Shown here: positions 12,101-27,100 of the stretch, piece after piece
Numbering within the stretch: position 1 is the first letter of the stretch
Layout of the letters: each line of letters begins with the position of its first letter
NCBI GenBank assembly: GCA_900540865.1
Contig: UQHH01000021.1
Location: 1 to 38,746 of the forward strand
DNA length: 38,746 nucleotides
Direction: 5' to 3'
Origin: an uncultured Oscillospiraceae bacterium
Lineage (GTDB): Bacteria; Bacillota; Clostridia; Oscillospirales; Acutalibacteraceae
The notes under the pieces: model-generated
What the model was told of the DNA's origin: nothing
The model's database searches: none
The model's input: the letters and a program-made list of their open reading frames with translations, nothing else
Made by a program: the position numbers and the translations under genes

Positions 12101-15100
12101 CGGTATCTTCACGGATTTTACATCCAAATTGTTTGCAAACGCGTACGCGGCAATCATCGTCGTTCCGCCGGGAACGGAGGCGGAGGCCTGCGCGCTGTTA
12201 TACCTGAGCAGTACGCTGTTAATGGAAATATACGCGCCCTTTTGTGCCGCAAGCCACGGCGTGCCGTCGAACGCATAAGCCCCGACAGCCGTAACGCTCT
12301 TTGGATAAGATACCGCACTTAAATTTTTACAGTTGTAAAACGCCTTATTGCCGATATAATACACGCCGTCCGGCAGCGTTACGCTCTTGAGCGACGCGTT
12401 GCCCTCGAACGCGCCGTCGCCGATGTAAAATACACCTGCCGGAACCGTAACAGAGGCCGCGTTTCCACTGTACCTTAAAAGCACGCCGTCCACGACCTCA
12501 AAATCCGACGCAGCAGCCATTGCCGTAAAGGGCAATGTCGCCGCAAGCAGGCAGACCGAAAGCAAAAAGGCCAGCCATTTCTTTTTCATCATCCTAACTC
12601 CTTTCTCGTTTTCTGTCGATTTTTAATACTTCACTTGTTTATATAACACCTCAAAAGAGGCTTAAATCCAGCACGATTTTTTCGTCTGGCCCGCGAGATG
12701 AACGCGGCCGCCCGCCAAAGCAGGCAAATTCCCAGTAAGGAAAGCGGACAAACGCTTTCCGTTCTGTTTCAATGTTCTCTCAGGCGTCCAAAGGCTTGCT
12801 CCTGCAAGGCTTTGGCCTACGCCGTGAGGTTATTATAACAAAAAAGCAGGCTTATGAAAAGCCCGCTTCTCTTTTCTTTTATTTAATTATCGCCGTAAAG
12901 GCCGCAATTTTCTCAATCTTTAGAATCCTTGGAGGAAATTTCCAGGATAAGGCGGTCAATATCGTCGAGCTTGGAAGCATAATCGGAAAGGTCGGAGTTA
13001 TTCTTTTCCTTTTTATCGGAATCCTTCCTGTTATAGTAGCCGACATACTCGACAGGCTCTTCCTTCTTTTCAGCCGCTTCCACCTGTTCCATGATTTTCT
13101 GCGCCTGCAGGGTTTCGGGGTCCTGCGCTGCCGCGCCCAGGCTCTGCCGCAGGTTTTCATGCGTTTCGGGCAGGACACCCAACGTTTCCACCGAAGTTTC
13201 CGTTTCCGCCTCGGCTTCCGGAACCTTTTCCTGCGCCCTTGCGGTAAGCTCTACCAGGAAGAAGATAATAAAGAGCGCAAGCGCCACGTACTCAAATATT
13301 TTTATATTGGAAAGGAAATATACCGACTGGCCGCTGTGAATCGTGGACGAAGCCCACGCTGCCGTGTAGGCAAATACGACCGCTGCCGCGGGTAGCCCGT
13401 ACAAAAAGCACGCCTTGACCGGATTTTTGCTTTTCAGGCCAATATAAACCATCGAGGCGTTATAGAGGAACAGCGTCGTAAACACCATATATACGAGGTC
13501 GGACATATCGATGGCGTTGACCGAGACGGTCGTATAGCTCAAAAATGTGATAATCAGTCGCGCGGCGCTCCATATAGTCGGAAACAGCATTAAAAACGGT
13601 ACCTTTTTCGCAAGGTTCTTTCCCGTCAGAGAGGAAAGGCCCATAACGAAAATCATCACGCCGCCCAGCACGGTAAAGATACCGTTGATAACAGCCACCA
13701 GGGCGTTGCCGGATTCGCCTATCCCTTTGAAAAGCATAAAAGCGTCCGTAAGAAGCAGTACGCCCGCCAGCATTCCAAATATTCCCGCGAAAATATTGCG
13801 CCCCGTCCGGTATTCGGGGGAAGTCTTTTTATCTGCGGCACATAGCACCGCGAGCAGAATTACCAGGAGAATAATACTTCCGACGAAAATCAGGGAAATT
13901 ACCCCGCTGTCGAGAAAGCCCTTATCGACCCCGCTGTCAACAAACAGCACCTGATACACCCGTAAAAAAACCGCAGCAAACACAATAGGGATGAACGGAA
14001 TCCATGATAACTTGCTCTTCATTGTAAAAAAACAACTCCTCTATTCTAAATCGGCCCGCCAAGTCATAAAAAAATGCCGCGGCATATATAAATAAAACAG
14101 GCCTGTCTGATTCTGGTCAAATCTACAAAACAATGTAAATTATATTTTAGTTCAAATCTCTTCCTATGTCAATAAAAACCATCCGTTCCTGAAAGGATTT
14201 ACAAAAAATTTATAAACCGTAAAGCGTAAATCTTCGTACATTATGCGCATTATCATAGCGCAGCAAATCAAGGAAAGAAAAGGGATTGTCATGAAAAAAA
14301 TACTGATTACCGCGCTGCTGCTCGTTCTCGTTATGGCCGCTGTCCCCATTGTCGCTTTAAACCGCCTGTCCGAGCCCGGCGCAAGCGCGTCCTCCCAAAA
14401 ACCGGCAGCTTCCAGCGGCGCCGCTTCAGAAAAAAACACGTCCTCAAAAAAAGCGGCCTCCTCCGCGTCTGAAAAGGAAACGCCCGTTTCCTCCAAAACA
14501 CCGGAGGAAACAAAGCCGCAGTCGCAAACGGAGTCAAAGCCTGCTTCCAAGGCGGAAAAGCAGAGCTTCCGCGTGCTTGACGAAGCGGACGGGAATATTA
14601 AAGAAATTCCTGATAAAGAATTCTGCGTCGGTGCGCTTGCCGCGGAAATGCCTCCGGCCTTTGAAAAAGAGGCACTCAAGGCGCAGGCCGCCGCACTCTA
14701 TACTCATTTCAGCCGCCTGCGTGAGGAACAGCGCGAAGACCCGGACAAAACGCTTGAGGGAGCGGACTTTAAGGTAAACAGCGAGAAAAAGCAGGGCTAC
14801 CTGCAGAAGGACAAAATGAAAGAGCAGTGGAAGGACACCTTCGACGATTCGTATAAAAAGCTGGAGGAAGCGGTAAACGACGTCTTTTCCGAAATCATTA
14901 CATACGACGGAAAACTGATTACCGCCACCTACTGCGCCGTCTCCAGCGGAACGACGGAAACCGCAGGGGCCGTTTTCGGCAAGGATTATCCCTACTTGAA
15001 AAGTGTGGCAAGCCCCTGGGACGCCTTGTGCGACGGCTACCTTTCCACCGTGACCTTCACACAGAAGGAGGTTGAGGACGTTATAAAGAAAAAATGGGAC

Positions 15101-18100
15101 GGCATCACCCTGCCATCCTCCCCACAGGAGTGGTTTTCCGATATAAAAATGACGGACGCGGGGACTGTATCCGCGATAACGGTCGGAAATAAAACGCTCA
15201 GCGGTAAGGACTTGCGCGAAGCCTTCTCCCTGCGCAGCGCAAGCTTTGACGTCGTGTATACCTTAGACGCATTCGTGTTTACCGTGCGCGGATATGGCCA
15301 CGGCGTGGGCATGAGCCAATACGGAGCAAACGAAATGGCAAAGCAGGGTGCTAGCTATAAAGAAATACTCGCCTGGTATTATCCGGGAACGAAGCTTGAG
15401 CGCGTTTAAGCCGTTCTTTTATCCGTAAAACGGCAAAAATACATTTTGCGGAATGAAGCGGCTGTAACAGTCATATTTTAATATAGCGACAACTTAAGGA
15501 GGTTTTGCCATGGAATTACCAAAATGCCAGTCCAATCTCCCCTATCCGCCGGTCAAGCCGGAATGTAAAAATCCCATGTATGCCCAAGCCATGCTCAGCA
15601 ACGTCGGCTCCGCAAATTCCGAAATGACCGCAATCAGCCTTTATATCTACAACCATTTCGTAACAGCCGGAAAAGACGAAATCGCACAGATTTTCCACAA
15701 AATCAGCGTTGTTGAAATGCACCATCTCAATATTTTCGGAACCTTTGCCAGGGAGCTCGGCGCCGACCCAAGGCTTTGGGCGCAGATAAACCGACGGATG
15801 GTTTATTGGACCCCGCAGTACAACCGTTACCCCACAGAGCTCAAGCCGCTTCTGCAAAATTCGCTCAGCGGGGAGCTCAAGACAATCGAAAAATACAAAA
15901 CGCAGGCGCGCCGGATTAAAGACGCCAATATCGTAGAAAACCTGGAGCGCATCATCCTGGATGAAGAATGCCATGTCGAAATTTTTAAAGCCCTGCTCGC
16001 GGCCTGCTGAATACATACAAAACGGCCCTCCCGAAAATCCGGGAGGGCCGTTTCTTTATATCTCTATTAGATTACATGTCACGGAATTTTTTTACATTTC
16101 CCTTTTTCTTTTTCCCCATCATCGATACGGCAACCAGATAAATGATGAATAAGACGAGCACCAAAACCGCCGCGCCGATAAACCACGGGGAGGTAATCAC
16201 GTTTTTAATGACCGTCGCCCCGTACACGAACTCGCTGCGGTCGACCGATTCGCTCGCCACCAAATTGACCGACGCGATTTTCTGCCCGCCGTACTTAATA
16301 TCCGCCGTACCGATTTTCTGCCCCTTGGTTACGGGCGTATCGACCGATTTCGGTACGTTCGGGACAATCTCAACAGACTCCTTATCGTCGCCGACCGGCA
16401 CCATCGTAGAGAACGAATATTCCGGTACAAGAAGCAGCGTGTCCTTATTAAACGCATAATTCACCTTTGTTTCGCAGATGGGCGTTTGCTCGCCCACGAC
16501 CTTCTTGAGCGCCAGATTTCCAAACGCCCATTCGTAAAGCTGCTTGGAATCGAGCATTGCGCCGTTGTCGGTGTAATTACCGTCCTTGTCGTAGCAGGGC
16601 GCGTGCAGCGCGACACACAGGTACGCCACGCCGTCCTTTACGGCGGTGGAAATCAGGCAGAAGCCCGCCTCGTCTGTCGTTCCCGTTTTGATGCCCTTGG
16701 CGTACTCATAATAATATTCCCCGCCCCTGTTCGGGTCGATGAGATGGTTTGAGGTCACAAGCGGCTCGTCGTCGTCCGGGTTAATGTAATAGGTGGTCGT
16801 GTTGCAGATTTCCATAAAATGCGGCAGGGAAATCGCGTACTGCGCGATTTTATACATATCGTATGCCGTCGTATACTGGTTCGGGTCGTGCAGGCCGTGG
16901 GGATTGACAAAATTCGTGCCCTTACATCCAAGCTCCTTGACCTTCGCGTTCATCAGCTCCACAAAGCTGCCGACATTGCCGTTTCCGACATAATCACCGA
17001 GCACCAGCGCCGCGTCGTTGCCTGAGCTTACCATCATGCAGTAAAGCAAGTCGAGCACGCTCAGCTGCTCGTCCACATGGTCCTCCAGGCCGGAAAGCGA
17101 GCTTCCCGTCCCGTCTAAACGGTCGAGCACCTCCTGCTGAATCTTAACTTTCGTATTTTCCAGGTCTTTCACCTGTTCCGCTACGACAATATAGGTCATG
17201 ATTTTTGTAACGGAGGCGGGGTAACGTTTTTCCCGTTCGTTTTTCTGATAGACCGGCGTGTCCGTATCGAGGTTCACAAGATAGATAGAATCGGATTTCG
17301 TCTCGAAGCCCGGGTCAAAATTCGCGGCCGCCGCGGACGGCAGGGAAACAGCCAGCAAAACGAGCGTGAGGAGGAAAGACGTTATATATGTTAACTTTTT
17401 CATCATAGAAAAATTCCCCTTTATATGTTAAACTTAGATTATTGTATTATCATACAATAAAAGCGCGTGGAATTCAAATTACAATCTTGAAAAATTTACT
17501 CTTTGTATAATCTGCATATAAAAGGAGGGCGCCTTATGAAGATATTGCATACCGCGGACTGGCATCTGGGCAAGCTGGTTTACGGCGTTTCCATGCTCGA
17601 AGACCAGCAGGCTTTTCTGGAAGAGACGCTTTATCCTGTCATCGAGCAGGAAAGGCCGGACTGCCTTGTGCTTTCCGGTGATATTTTTGACCGGAGCGTC
17701 GCGCCGCCTCAGGCAATCCGCCTGTTCGAAGCATGCGTACTGAAGCTCTGTAAAACATACCGGCTGCCGCTTCTCGCTATCTCCGGCAACCACGACGGCG
17801 CTGACAGGATTGCGCCCGCGGCGCAGCTTCTGCGTGAGCAGGGCGTATATATTGCGACGAAAATCGGGGACGCATTCTCTCCTATCGCGCTAGAAAAGGC
17901 TGGGACCGCGTACCATTTCCACCTGCTCCCCTATTTTGAGCCGGCCGAGCTTCGGGCATATTATAAAAATGAAGAAATCCGCGGCTTTTCTGAGGCCTAC
18001 CGCGCCGCTTCCGGGCAAATTGCGCAGGGCTTCGATAAAAAAGCGGTACATATTCTCTGCGCGCACTGCTTCGTTACAGGCTGCACGGTAAGCGACAGCG

Positions 18101-21100
18101 AAAGCCCGATATACGTCGGCGGAAGCGGCGAGGTAAGCTCCTCCCTGTTTGAGCCGTTCAACCTGACGCTGCTCGGGCACCTGCACGCGCCGCAGAAGGC
18201 GGGAGAAAACGTCTTTTACAGCGGTTCGCCGCTGAAATATTCGTTCGACGAGGAGCATCAAAAAAAATCGCTCTCCATTATCGATATGGAAGGAAAGGAT
18301 TATGAAATCAGGCGGATTCCGGTAAAGGCAAAGCACGATATGAAAACGCTCACCGGCAGCTTTGACGGGCTTTGCGAAAAGGGAAAGCAAAAAAAGGACG
18401 ATGATTTTGTTTTTGTACAGCTTACAGACGACCGCCCCGTTTACATGCCGGTTGACAGGCTGAGGGAATATTATCCGAACATTTTGGGGCTTAAAAGCGA
18501 GTTTTTATCGCGTACACAGGCAAAAAGTGAAAAGAAAATCAGCCGGACGAGCACCGACGAGGAAATTTTCAACCTCTTTCTCTCGCAGATTTGTTCCTCC
18601 GAGGCCACTCCGGGCGACCGGGCGCTCTTTTTGCAGGCGATGAATCAGGCGCGGGAGGAAAGCCTATGAAACCGGAAAAATTGATTATGCAGGGCTTCGG
18701 CCCGTATCTCGGCAAAACAGAGGTGGATTTTACCCGCTTGGGTGCAAACAGCCTGTTCCTCATTACCGGGGCGACGGGCGGCGGCAAGACGACGATTCTG
18801 GACGGAATCTGCTTTGCCCTTTTCGCGCGGGCAACCGGCGGCCTGCGCAGCTGGAAACAGATGCGCAGCATCGGCGCGCCGGCTGAAACGCCAACCCTTG
18901 TCGACTATAGCTTCACCCTGGGGGACGTGCGCTACCGTTTTACAAGGAGCCAAAGCGTATATGCCGCCCGCCGGACAGGTGAACATAAAATCAAGGAAGA
19001 GCACGCCTGTTACCGGATGGAAAACGGGGAATGGGAGCTCCTGCTGTCGGGCGCGGAAAGTAAAGTCGCGCAATGCGCGCAGGAGCTTCTGGGGCTCGAC
19101 TGCGAGCAGTTTTCCAGAGTCATTATGCTGCCGCAGGGGGAATTCCGCAGGCTGCTTCTCTCCTCCTCCGCCGATAAAGCCAAAATATTTGAAAAGCTCT
19201 TTTCCACACAGCGCTGGTCGAAGGCCACGGACCTCATTACCGCGCAGGCTGCCGCTTTACAGCGGCAGCTGGAGGACTTGACGCTTACGCGCCGCTCTGT
19301 TTTGGAACGGGAGCAGGTCGAAAACACTTCCCAGCTTGAAGAAAAGGAGGAAAGCATACGCCTTTCTTATGAAACGGCGCTCCGGGATGCGCAGAGGCTG
19401 GAGGAAACGGTGGATAAAGCCGAACAGGAACTGAAAGCGGCACAAAAAATAACGGAATACCGAAGCCTGTTAAAGCAACAGGAGCAGGCGCTCGACGCGG
19501 CAAAGGAGCAATTTGGGCAAAGCAAAGCCCATTTTGAAAACGCGCAGCAGCAGGCGCAGGAAATTCCCTCGCTCAAGGAACGGCGCGACCGGGCGCTGTC
19601 TGAAATCCCCAAGCTGGAGTCGGCGTATAAAAGCGCCCTGGAAGCGCAGGCGCTTCGCAAACGCGCCGCGGCGCTTGAGCTTGAACAGGAGCAGGTTAAA
19701 AATGCGCAGGAACAGGCGCAAGCCGCGGAAAGGCAGGCGCAGGAAAACACCGCCAAAGGGGAAGCGTATCTGGAACGTTTGAGGCAGGAAATCGAGCGGA
19801 TTCCCATTTTGTTTACAAAATACCAGACGCTGTCTGAAATCGCGCAAGCCTACCAAAAGCTCAGAGAGCTGAAAACACGCCTCGATTCCGCACAGAAGGA
19901 ATCGAGCCAGGAGCAGGGCAAGTGGGAAGAGAACAAAATAAACCTCTGTGCCCTGAAGGATAAGCATGAACAAATTACCAGGCAGATTCAGGAGAACATG
20001 GCGTTCACGCTGTCCCTGACGCTCACAGACGGCACGCCCTGCCCGGTCTGCGGTTCTGTACAGCACCCCTCCCCCGCCTGCCAAAACAACACGGGATTGA
20101 ATGAATTGCAGCGGCAGGCGCAAAAGCTGGAAGCGCTCGTTAACAGCGCCGGAAAAACGGAGGAAGAAAGCAAGCTGCGTTTTCTGGACGCGCAGGCGCG
20201 CCTTTCCCAGATACAGGACGAGCTGTCCCGCCAGCAGGCGGTATGCGACGGCTATAATATATACTATAAAACCTTTGTCCGCGACCACGAAAAGGCAAAA
20301 AAGGAGCTGGAAGACGCGCAGGCTCTCCAGGAAAAGCTGCCGCGCGCGCAAAAGCTGCTTCAGCAGCGGCGAAGCGAGTACGAAACGGCACAAAAAAAGA
20401 TGGAAGCCTGTAAAGCAAAGCGGGAGGAAATCGCCCGCCTTCTGGAAAGCTTAAACGGGGAGCTGCGCGCGCTTTTAAAATATTTGCCCAAAGACGGTGC
20501 GGACCCGCAGGAGCTTGAGGCCCGGCTTCGGGATACAAAGAACCGGGAGAAGGACGCGCAGAACAAAACAGCCGCCCTGGAGCAAGCGCTCGCGCAGACG
20601 GCACAAAACGTTCAGGTCGCGCAGGCAAAGCTTACGGACGCGCAGAGGCTTCTGGAGCGGGCGCAAATAGAGTATCAAACGTATCTCGGAGAGCATAAGG
20701 GAATCCATCCTGAACATATGGACGCTTACAGCAGCGCGCTGATTAATGCAAGGCAGGAACAAAAGGATTCTCTTGAAAAAACGGGGCGGCTGCAGCAAAG
20801 CCTGTCCTCCGTACGTCAAAGCCTTACCCTGCTTAAAAAATCCGACGAAGCGTCGGAAAAGGTACAGCAAGGCTTCGGTGAGGCGCAGCGCCTCTCTAAA
20901 TTCTTATCTGGCGCAAACCCGGGCAAAACGCCGATAAAGATGTTCGTGCTCGGCATGATGCTCGACGATATCATCATACAGGCAAACGAATACTTTTCCG
21001 TATTTTCAAACGGCCGCTACAGCTTGAGCCGCATATTGGAAAACACGGGCGGCAACGCTCTCAAGGGGCTGGATATAGAAATTTTCGACGCGTACGCAGG

Positions 21101-24100
21101 CGGCACGCGCAGCGTATATACGCTTTCCGGCGGTGAGCTGTTTCTGGCCTCGCTATCCCTTGCGTTCGGGCTCTGTGACGTCGTGCAGAGCTATTCCGGA
21201 GGCGTTCGGCTCGATTCCATTTTTATTGACGAGGGCTTCGGCACACTCGACCGGGAGACATTGGACACCGCGCTCAAAGCGCTCGACCGCATCAGGAGCA
21301 TGGGCAGGCTGGTTGGGATTATCTCGCATGTTTCGGAATTAAAGAGCCGAATCGGCGCAAAAATAGAGGTGCTCCCCTCCAAAAAGGGAAGCACCGTTCA
21401 AATCGTGATACCAGATTAATTCAGGCCGTTTTCTCCTACCCTGCCGAATAGCCGGCGTATCTCGGCGCGCAGGCTCCTTGCGGCGCCTGTCGACAGGTCC
21501 GGGCTTTCCTCCAGGATTTCCCGGGCTGCCTGCTGCGCGGCGTCCAGGCCGTCCATGTCGGTCAAATCGGCAATTTTAAGCTCCGGCAATCCATGCTGGC
21601 GCGCGCCGAAAAAATCGCCGGGGCCGCGGAGCTTCAAGTCCATATCCGCAATTTCAAAGCCGTTATTCGTCTGGCACATGGTGCGCAGGCGGGCAACGGT
21701 CTCTTCGTTTTGCGCGTCTGAAATCAAAATACAGTAAGATTTATACCGTCCCCTGCCGACGCGCCCGCGCAGCTGGTGAAGCTGTGAAAGCCCAAAGCGT
21801 TCCGCGTTTTCTACCGCCATAACGACGGCGTTTGGAACATCCACGCCGACCTCGATGACCGTCGTGGATACGAGCAAATCGATTTTCCCGTCCGCAAACG
21901 CGCGCATGATATGCTCCTTGTCAGACGGCTTCATTTTTCCATGGAGCAGGCCGACGCGGTAACCCTTGAATTCAAACTTTTGAAGCTCTTCGGCGTATTC
22001 CTGCGCGGAGGCCACCTGCAGCTCGCCCTCTTCCACCGCGGGACATACGATGTAGCACTGCCGCCCTTCGCCTATGAGCTTTTTCATAAAGCCGTACATA
22101 CGGTGGCGCTTCGCGCTGTCGATTAGCATCGTATCGACCGCCTGCCTGCCGGGCGGCAGCTCGTCGATGACGGAAATATCGAGGTCCCCGTAAATAATCA
22201 GGGCGAGCGTCCGAGGGATAGGCGTTGCCGACATAACGAGCAGATGGGGATTCTCTCCCTTTGCAAGGAGCTTTGCCCGCTGAGACACGCCGAACCGGTG
22301 CTGCTCGTCCGTGACGCACAGCCCCAGCCGGCAGAATTCCACGCCGTCGGAAATCAGCGCGTGCGTGCCGATAATCAAGTCGATTTCCCCAAGCAGCAGG
22401 CTTTCTTTGATTTTCTTTTTTTGAGCGGGCTTTGTTGAGCCGGTGAGCAGCTCCACACGCACGCCGGTTCCCTCCAAAATCCCGCTTAAGGATTGGAAGT
22501 GCTGTTCCGCCAAAATTTCGGTTGGCGCCATGAAGGCCGCCTGCCACCCGTTTTTCGCGGCGCAGTAGCAAAGCGCCGCCGCGACCGCTGTTTTTCCCGA
22601 GCCGACGTCCCCCTGTATGAGCCGGTTCATCGGCGGGCCGCCCGTTGTCATATCGCGCACGCAATCGCCCGCAGCGCGCAGCTGCGCCCTCGTCGGGCGG
22701 AACGGCAGGAGGTTAAAAAAATCCCCCGCATAGTCCTTCTCCATAACGATAGACGTTTCGCTTTTCCTGCCGGCCTTGAGCCGGCGCAGGCCGAGGTTTA
22801 AAATCAAAAGCTCCTCAAAAACGAGGCGCCGGCGCGCGTCTTTCAACGCCTGTTCACTGCTTGGGAAGTGGATATTTTCAATTGCCTCGCGCAAGCCGCA
22901 GAGGCTGTATTTTTTCATAATCTTCTGTGGAATCGGTTCCTTGACCTTTTCGGGCAGCAGCAAAAGCGCGCGTTCCACAGCCGTTTCTATCTGGCGGGAG
23001 GAAAGCCCCGCAGTCGCGCTGTATACGGGGCGCACCCTTTGCCCCTGCTGTGCCGGGGAGAATTCCGGCGCGGTCATTTCCTTGCGTCCGGTGCCCTGCG
23101 TGATTTTTCCGCAGAAAATATACGTTTCCCCGGGCTTGAGCATATTTTTGATATAGCGGTTATTAAAGAAGGTAATCGGGAGCGCGCCGCTCTCGTCGTA
23201 CACGCGCATGCGCGACAAAAGCCTGCCGCCCGCGATGCGGTGCTCGTTCACCGCGCCTTCAACCGTCGCTTTGATGCAGCAGACCTCGTTTGCCTGCGTC
23301 TGCGCAATCAAAACGGGATGGCTGTGGTCTACATAGCCGCGCGGGTAATAGCGCAGCAGCTCGCCGACGGTACGCACGCCGAGCCTGCGAAAAAGCCCGC
23401 CGCGCTTTTCCCCCACGCCCGAAAGCGTTTCGATTGGTTTTTCAAACAACGACGCCATCCGGGCATCCTCCGTTTCATTACAGATTATGGTATTATTTTG
23501 CCGCCCATAGGGCGGCAAAGGTGGGAAAAGAGCTATGAATGTCACTTTACGCTTCCTATGTGGGAAGCGAACGGCGTCGAGATACAGATTGTCGACGCCG
23601 TCATCCATTTCAATCCACGCTTCCCATGCGGGAAGCGACTCGGGGATAAGGCTAAAGAGCCACGTCAAAAACATTTCAATCCACGCTTCCCATGCGGGAA
23701 GCGACAGCAAAAGAAGCTGAATTTGCACAGGAAATCGCGTTCCACCTGTACAAAATAATCAAAAAACACTTCTTTTATACTATTCTATCATAAAAATACA
23801 ATATTTCAAACTGTTTTTTATGGTGCGAACCTCCCTAGTTTTTTCTGTTTGCTTATGGTTCGCACTTTTTGCGCAATCAAACACTGTCATAGGGCTTTTA
23901 CCATAATATAGGTATCTTCATTCTCCCGAACGATTTCAAAGCCCAGCCTTTTATACAGATTGACCGCGCGGTTTTCTTTTTTAGCGCTGAGCACCGCCTG
24001 CATCACGCCGTTATCTTTCAGATTTTGTAACAGCGCGCGCAGCAATCGGGTGCCAACCCCTTTTCCCCGGTATTGTTCGTATAGCGCGATGGAAAGCTCC

Positions 24101-27100
24101 GGTGTAAATTCATCGATAAACTCCGGGCCCATCTCTTCCCTGCTATAAAACCGCGCCCAGGCTGCTCCGCAGAGCACGCCCTCCTGCTCCGCGACAAAAC
24201 AAGCATCTCCCTTTCTGCCGAAGTCATCGATATATCGCGCAAGGGAAGGCTTTTTTATAATGTCGCGCGGGAAGGGCTTCTCTCCCCTTGGGACGAACAG
24301 CGCCTGGTACAGCATTTCATTTAAAAAAGCATATTCCCTGTATCTGATTTCCCTGATTACCATTATAAAACCTCCCAGTCGTCCAGCAAATATAAAAAGG
24401 GCGGCCGGAGCCGCCCTGTAATCGATAAATTTTACTCCACGGAGATGATAAAGTAGTAAATCGGCTGCCCACCGTTTACGAGCGTAACGTCTACGCCGGA
24501 GCCGTACTTTGCCTGCACCTGCCTGAGACACGCCTGCGCGTCCTCGTCGGAGATATCCTCGCCGTAAATAATGGTGATGAATGAGGTGTCCTTTTTCACC
24601 ATGCTCTTTGTCAGCTTATACGCCGCTTTTACCGGGTCGTCCTTGTCGGTAATGCAGAGCTTGCCGTTTTCGAGCGCGATAATCTCGCCCTCTTTGATTT
24701 TTGTGCTGCCGAACTCAGAGTTTCTCGCGGCAAATGTCACCTGTCCGGTCGTTACGCCCGAAGCAGCGTCAAGCATGAGCTGCTTGTTGCCGTCCGCCGT
24801 AAGGTCCGGGTCATAAGCGAGCATTGCGGAAAGCCCCTGTGGAATCGTCCTGGTAGGAAGCACAACGACCTTCCTGTCCTCGACGAGCGGCACGACCTGC
24901 TCCGCCGCCATGATAATGTTTTTATTGTTAGGCAGTACGAACACCGTCTTTGCGCCGGTCGCCTTTACCGCCTCCATAATATCGTCCGTGCTGGGGTTCA
25001 TGCTCTGCCCGCCGCTGACGACGTGGCTGCAGCCCAAATCCCTGAACAGCTCGGAAAGGCCTTCACCCGCTGCAACCGCGACAAAGCCGATTTCCTCCTC
25101 CGGCACCGCTTCCACGAGCTTTTCCTTTTTCTTTGCATGCTTTTGCTTTTCCTGCTCGTTTTCCTTCGCGGCCTTGTGCTGCTCCTTCATGTTTTCCACC
25201 TTGACGGTGAGCAGTGAGCCAAACTCCAAACCGGCCTGCAAAGCGTTACCCGGGTCTTCGGTATGGACATGCACTTTGACAATTTCGTCGTCGTCCACAA
25301 CCACGACGCAGTCGCCGATTGACTCCAGGTAGCGGCGCAGGTCGACGGGCTGTTTCTCCGTTTCCTTTTCGCGCCCGACGATGAATTCCGTACAATACGT
25401 AAAACGGATGTCGTCGTCGAATTCCGCGGCAGCGCTGCGGAAAAAGTCTGATTCTTCCTCTTCGCCGTCTGTTTTTACTTCTTTATATTCAATGATAACG
25501 CCGTCTCTAAAGACAGACATCATTCCTTCAAAAATTACGCAAAGGCCCTTGCCGCCCGCATCGACGACGCCCGCCTTTTTGAGCACCGGAAGAAGCTCCG
25601 GCGTGGTAAGCAGCGCTTCCTCGGCTGCTTTACAGATGACGTCCCACACGGCGACCGGGTCGTCGTTTTCCTGCGCGTACGCCTTACCCGCCTCACAGGC
25701 GACCCGCGCAACGGTAAGGATGGTACCCTCCGTCGGCTTCATAACGGCGCCGTAAGCAGACTCCACGCCGATGGAAAGCGCGTTTGCAAGGTCTGAGCCG
25801 GACGCGGCTTCTTTGCCCTCAAGCCCCTTTGAAAAGCCGCGGAACAATAGCGAAAGAATAACGCCGGAATTGCCCCTTGCGCCGCGCAGCAGCGCGGAAG
25901 CGGCTTTCTTGGCAACAGCGCCTACGCTATCGGCCTCCATCTTCTTGAGCTCGGCAGCCGCGGCACCGATTGTCATAGACATATTGGTACCTGTGTCGCC
26001 GTCCGGAACAGGGAATATGTTGAGATCATCAATCGAAGATTTCTGAGAGGTGATATGATTGGCGCCGGATATAATGGCGTCCTTTAAAGACACGCCGTTG
26101 ACCATACAAAACACTTCCTTAATAGAGAGGCAGCCGGTAAACTGCCGGTATCACGCATTTAAGCGTGCTTTTTATTATAGCATAGTTCGGTGCGGAATTT
26201 CAATACATCGCTGGAAATATGGGCATTGTACACAACCCGTGGTATCGTCCCCGTCATATGCGGCGGCAACATGCTCACATTATTTCCACACGTTCCACCG
26301 ACAGGGCTTTCCCCGACTTTTCATCGATTTCAAACAGAATGCAGTCGAGCTTGCAGTCGCCGCTTGCCAAATCGAACCGCTGCGGCAGCTTATCCTTGAG
26401 CTTTGCGATAATGATTTCCGTCTTAACGCCAAGCACCGAATGGATAACGCCCGTCATACCGACGTCCGTAATATACCCCGTTCCATTTGGAAGAACCGTT
26501 TCGTCCGCAGTCGGCACATGCGTATGCGTGCCGTACACCCCGGAAACCTTCCCATCGAGATAATAGCCGAACGCGCGCTTTTCACCCGTTGCCTCCGCGT
26601 GGAAATCGACCAGTATAATTTTCGCGCCCTGCTCCTTCGCCCGTTCTATCAGCCTGTCGGCCGTTTGAAACGGGCAAGCGAGCGCTTCCATAAACGCCGT
26701 GCCCATGATATTGAGCACCGCTACCTGTACCCTGCCCATATCGACGATACACATGCCCCTGCCCGGCGTCGTACCCTGCGGATAGTTTGCCGGGCGGATT
26801 AAATATTCGCATTCATCATAAAGCGCATAGGATTCCTTCCTGCGGAAAGCGTGGTTGCCCGTCGTGATGACGTCTACGCCGCTTTGAAACAGGAATTCCG
26901 CGCTTTGCGGCGTAATCCCGTTGCCGTCGGCTGAATTTTCACCGTTTGCGATTACGAGGTCGACCGCCTTGAGTTTTTTAAACTGGCTGAGCTTTTTGCG
27001 CAGGAATTCGCACCCAACGCTTCCAACTACATCGCCTATTGCAAGTATATTCATAAATTCCACCCTTAATCGTTATTATCGGCAGCAATCGCTCCAATAT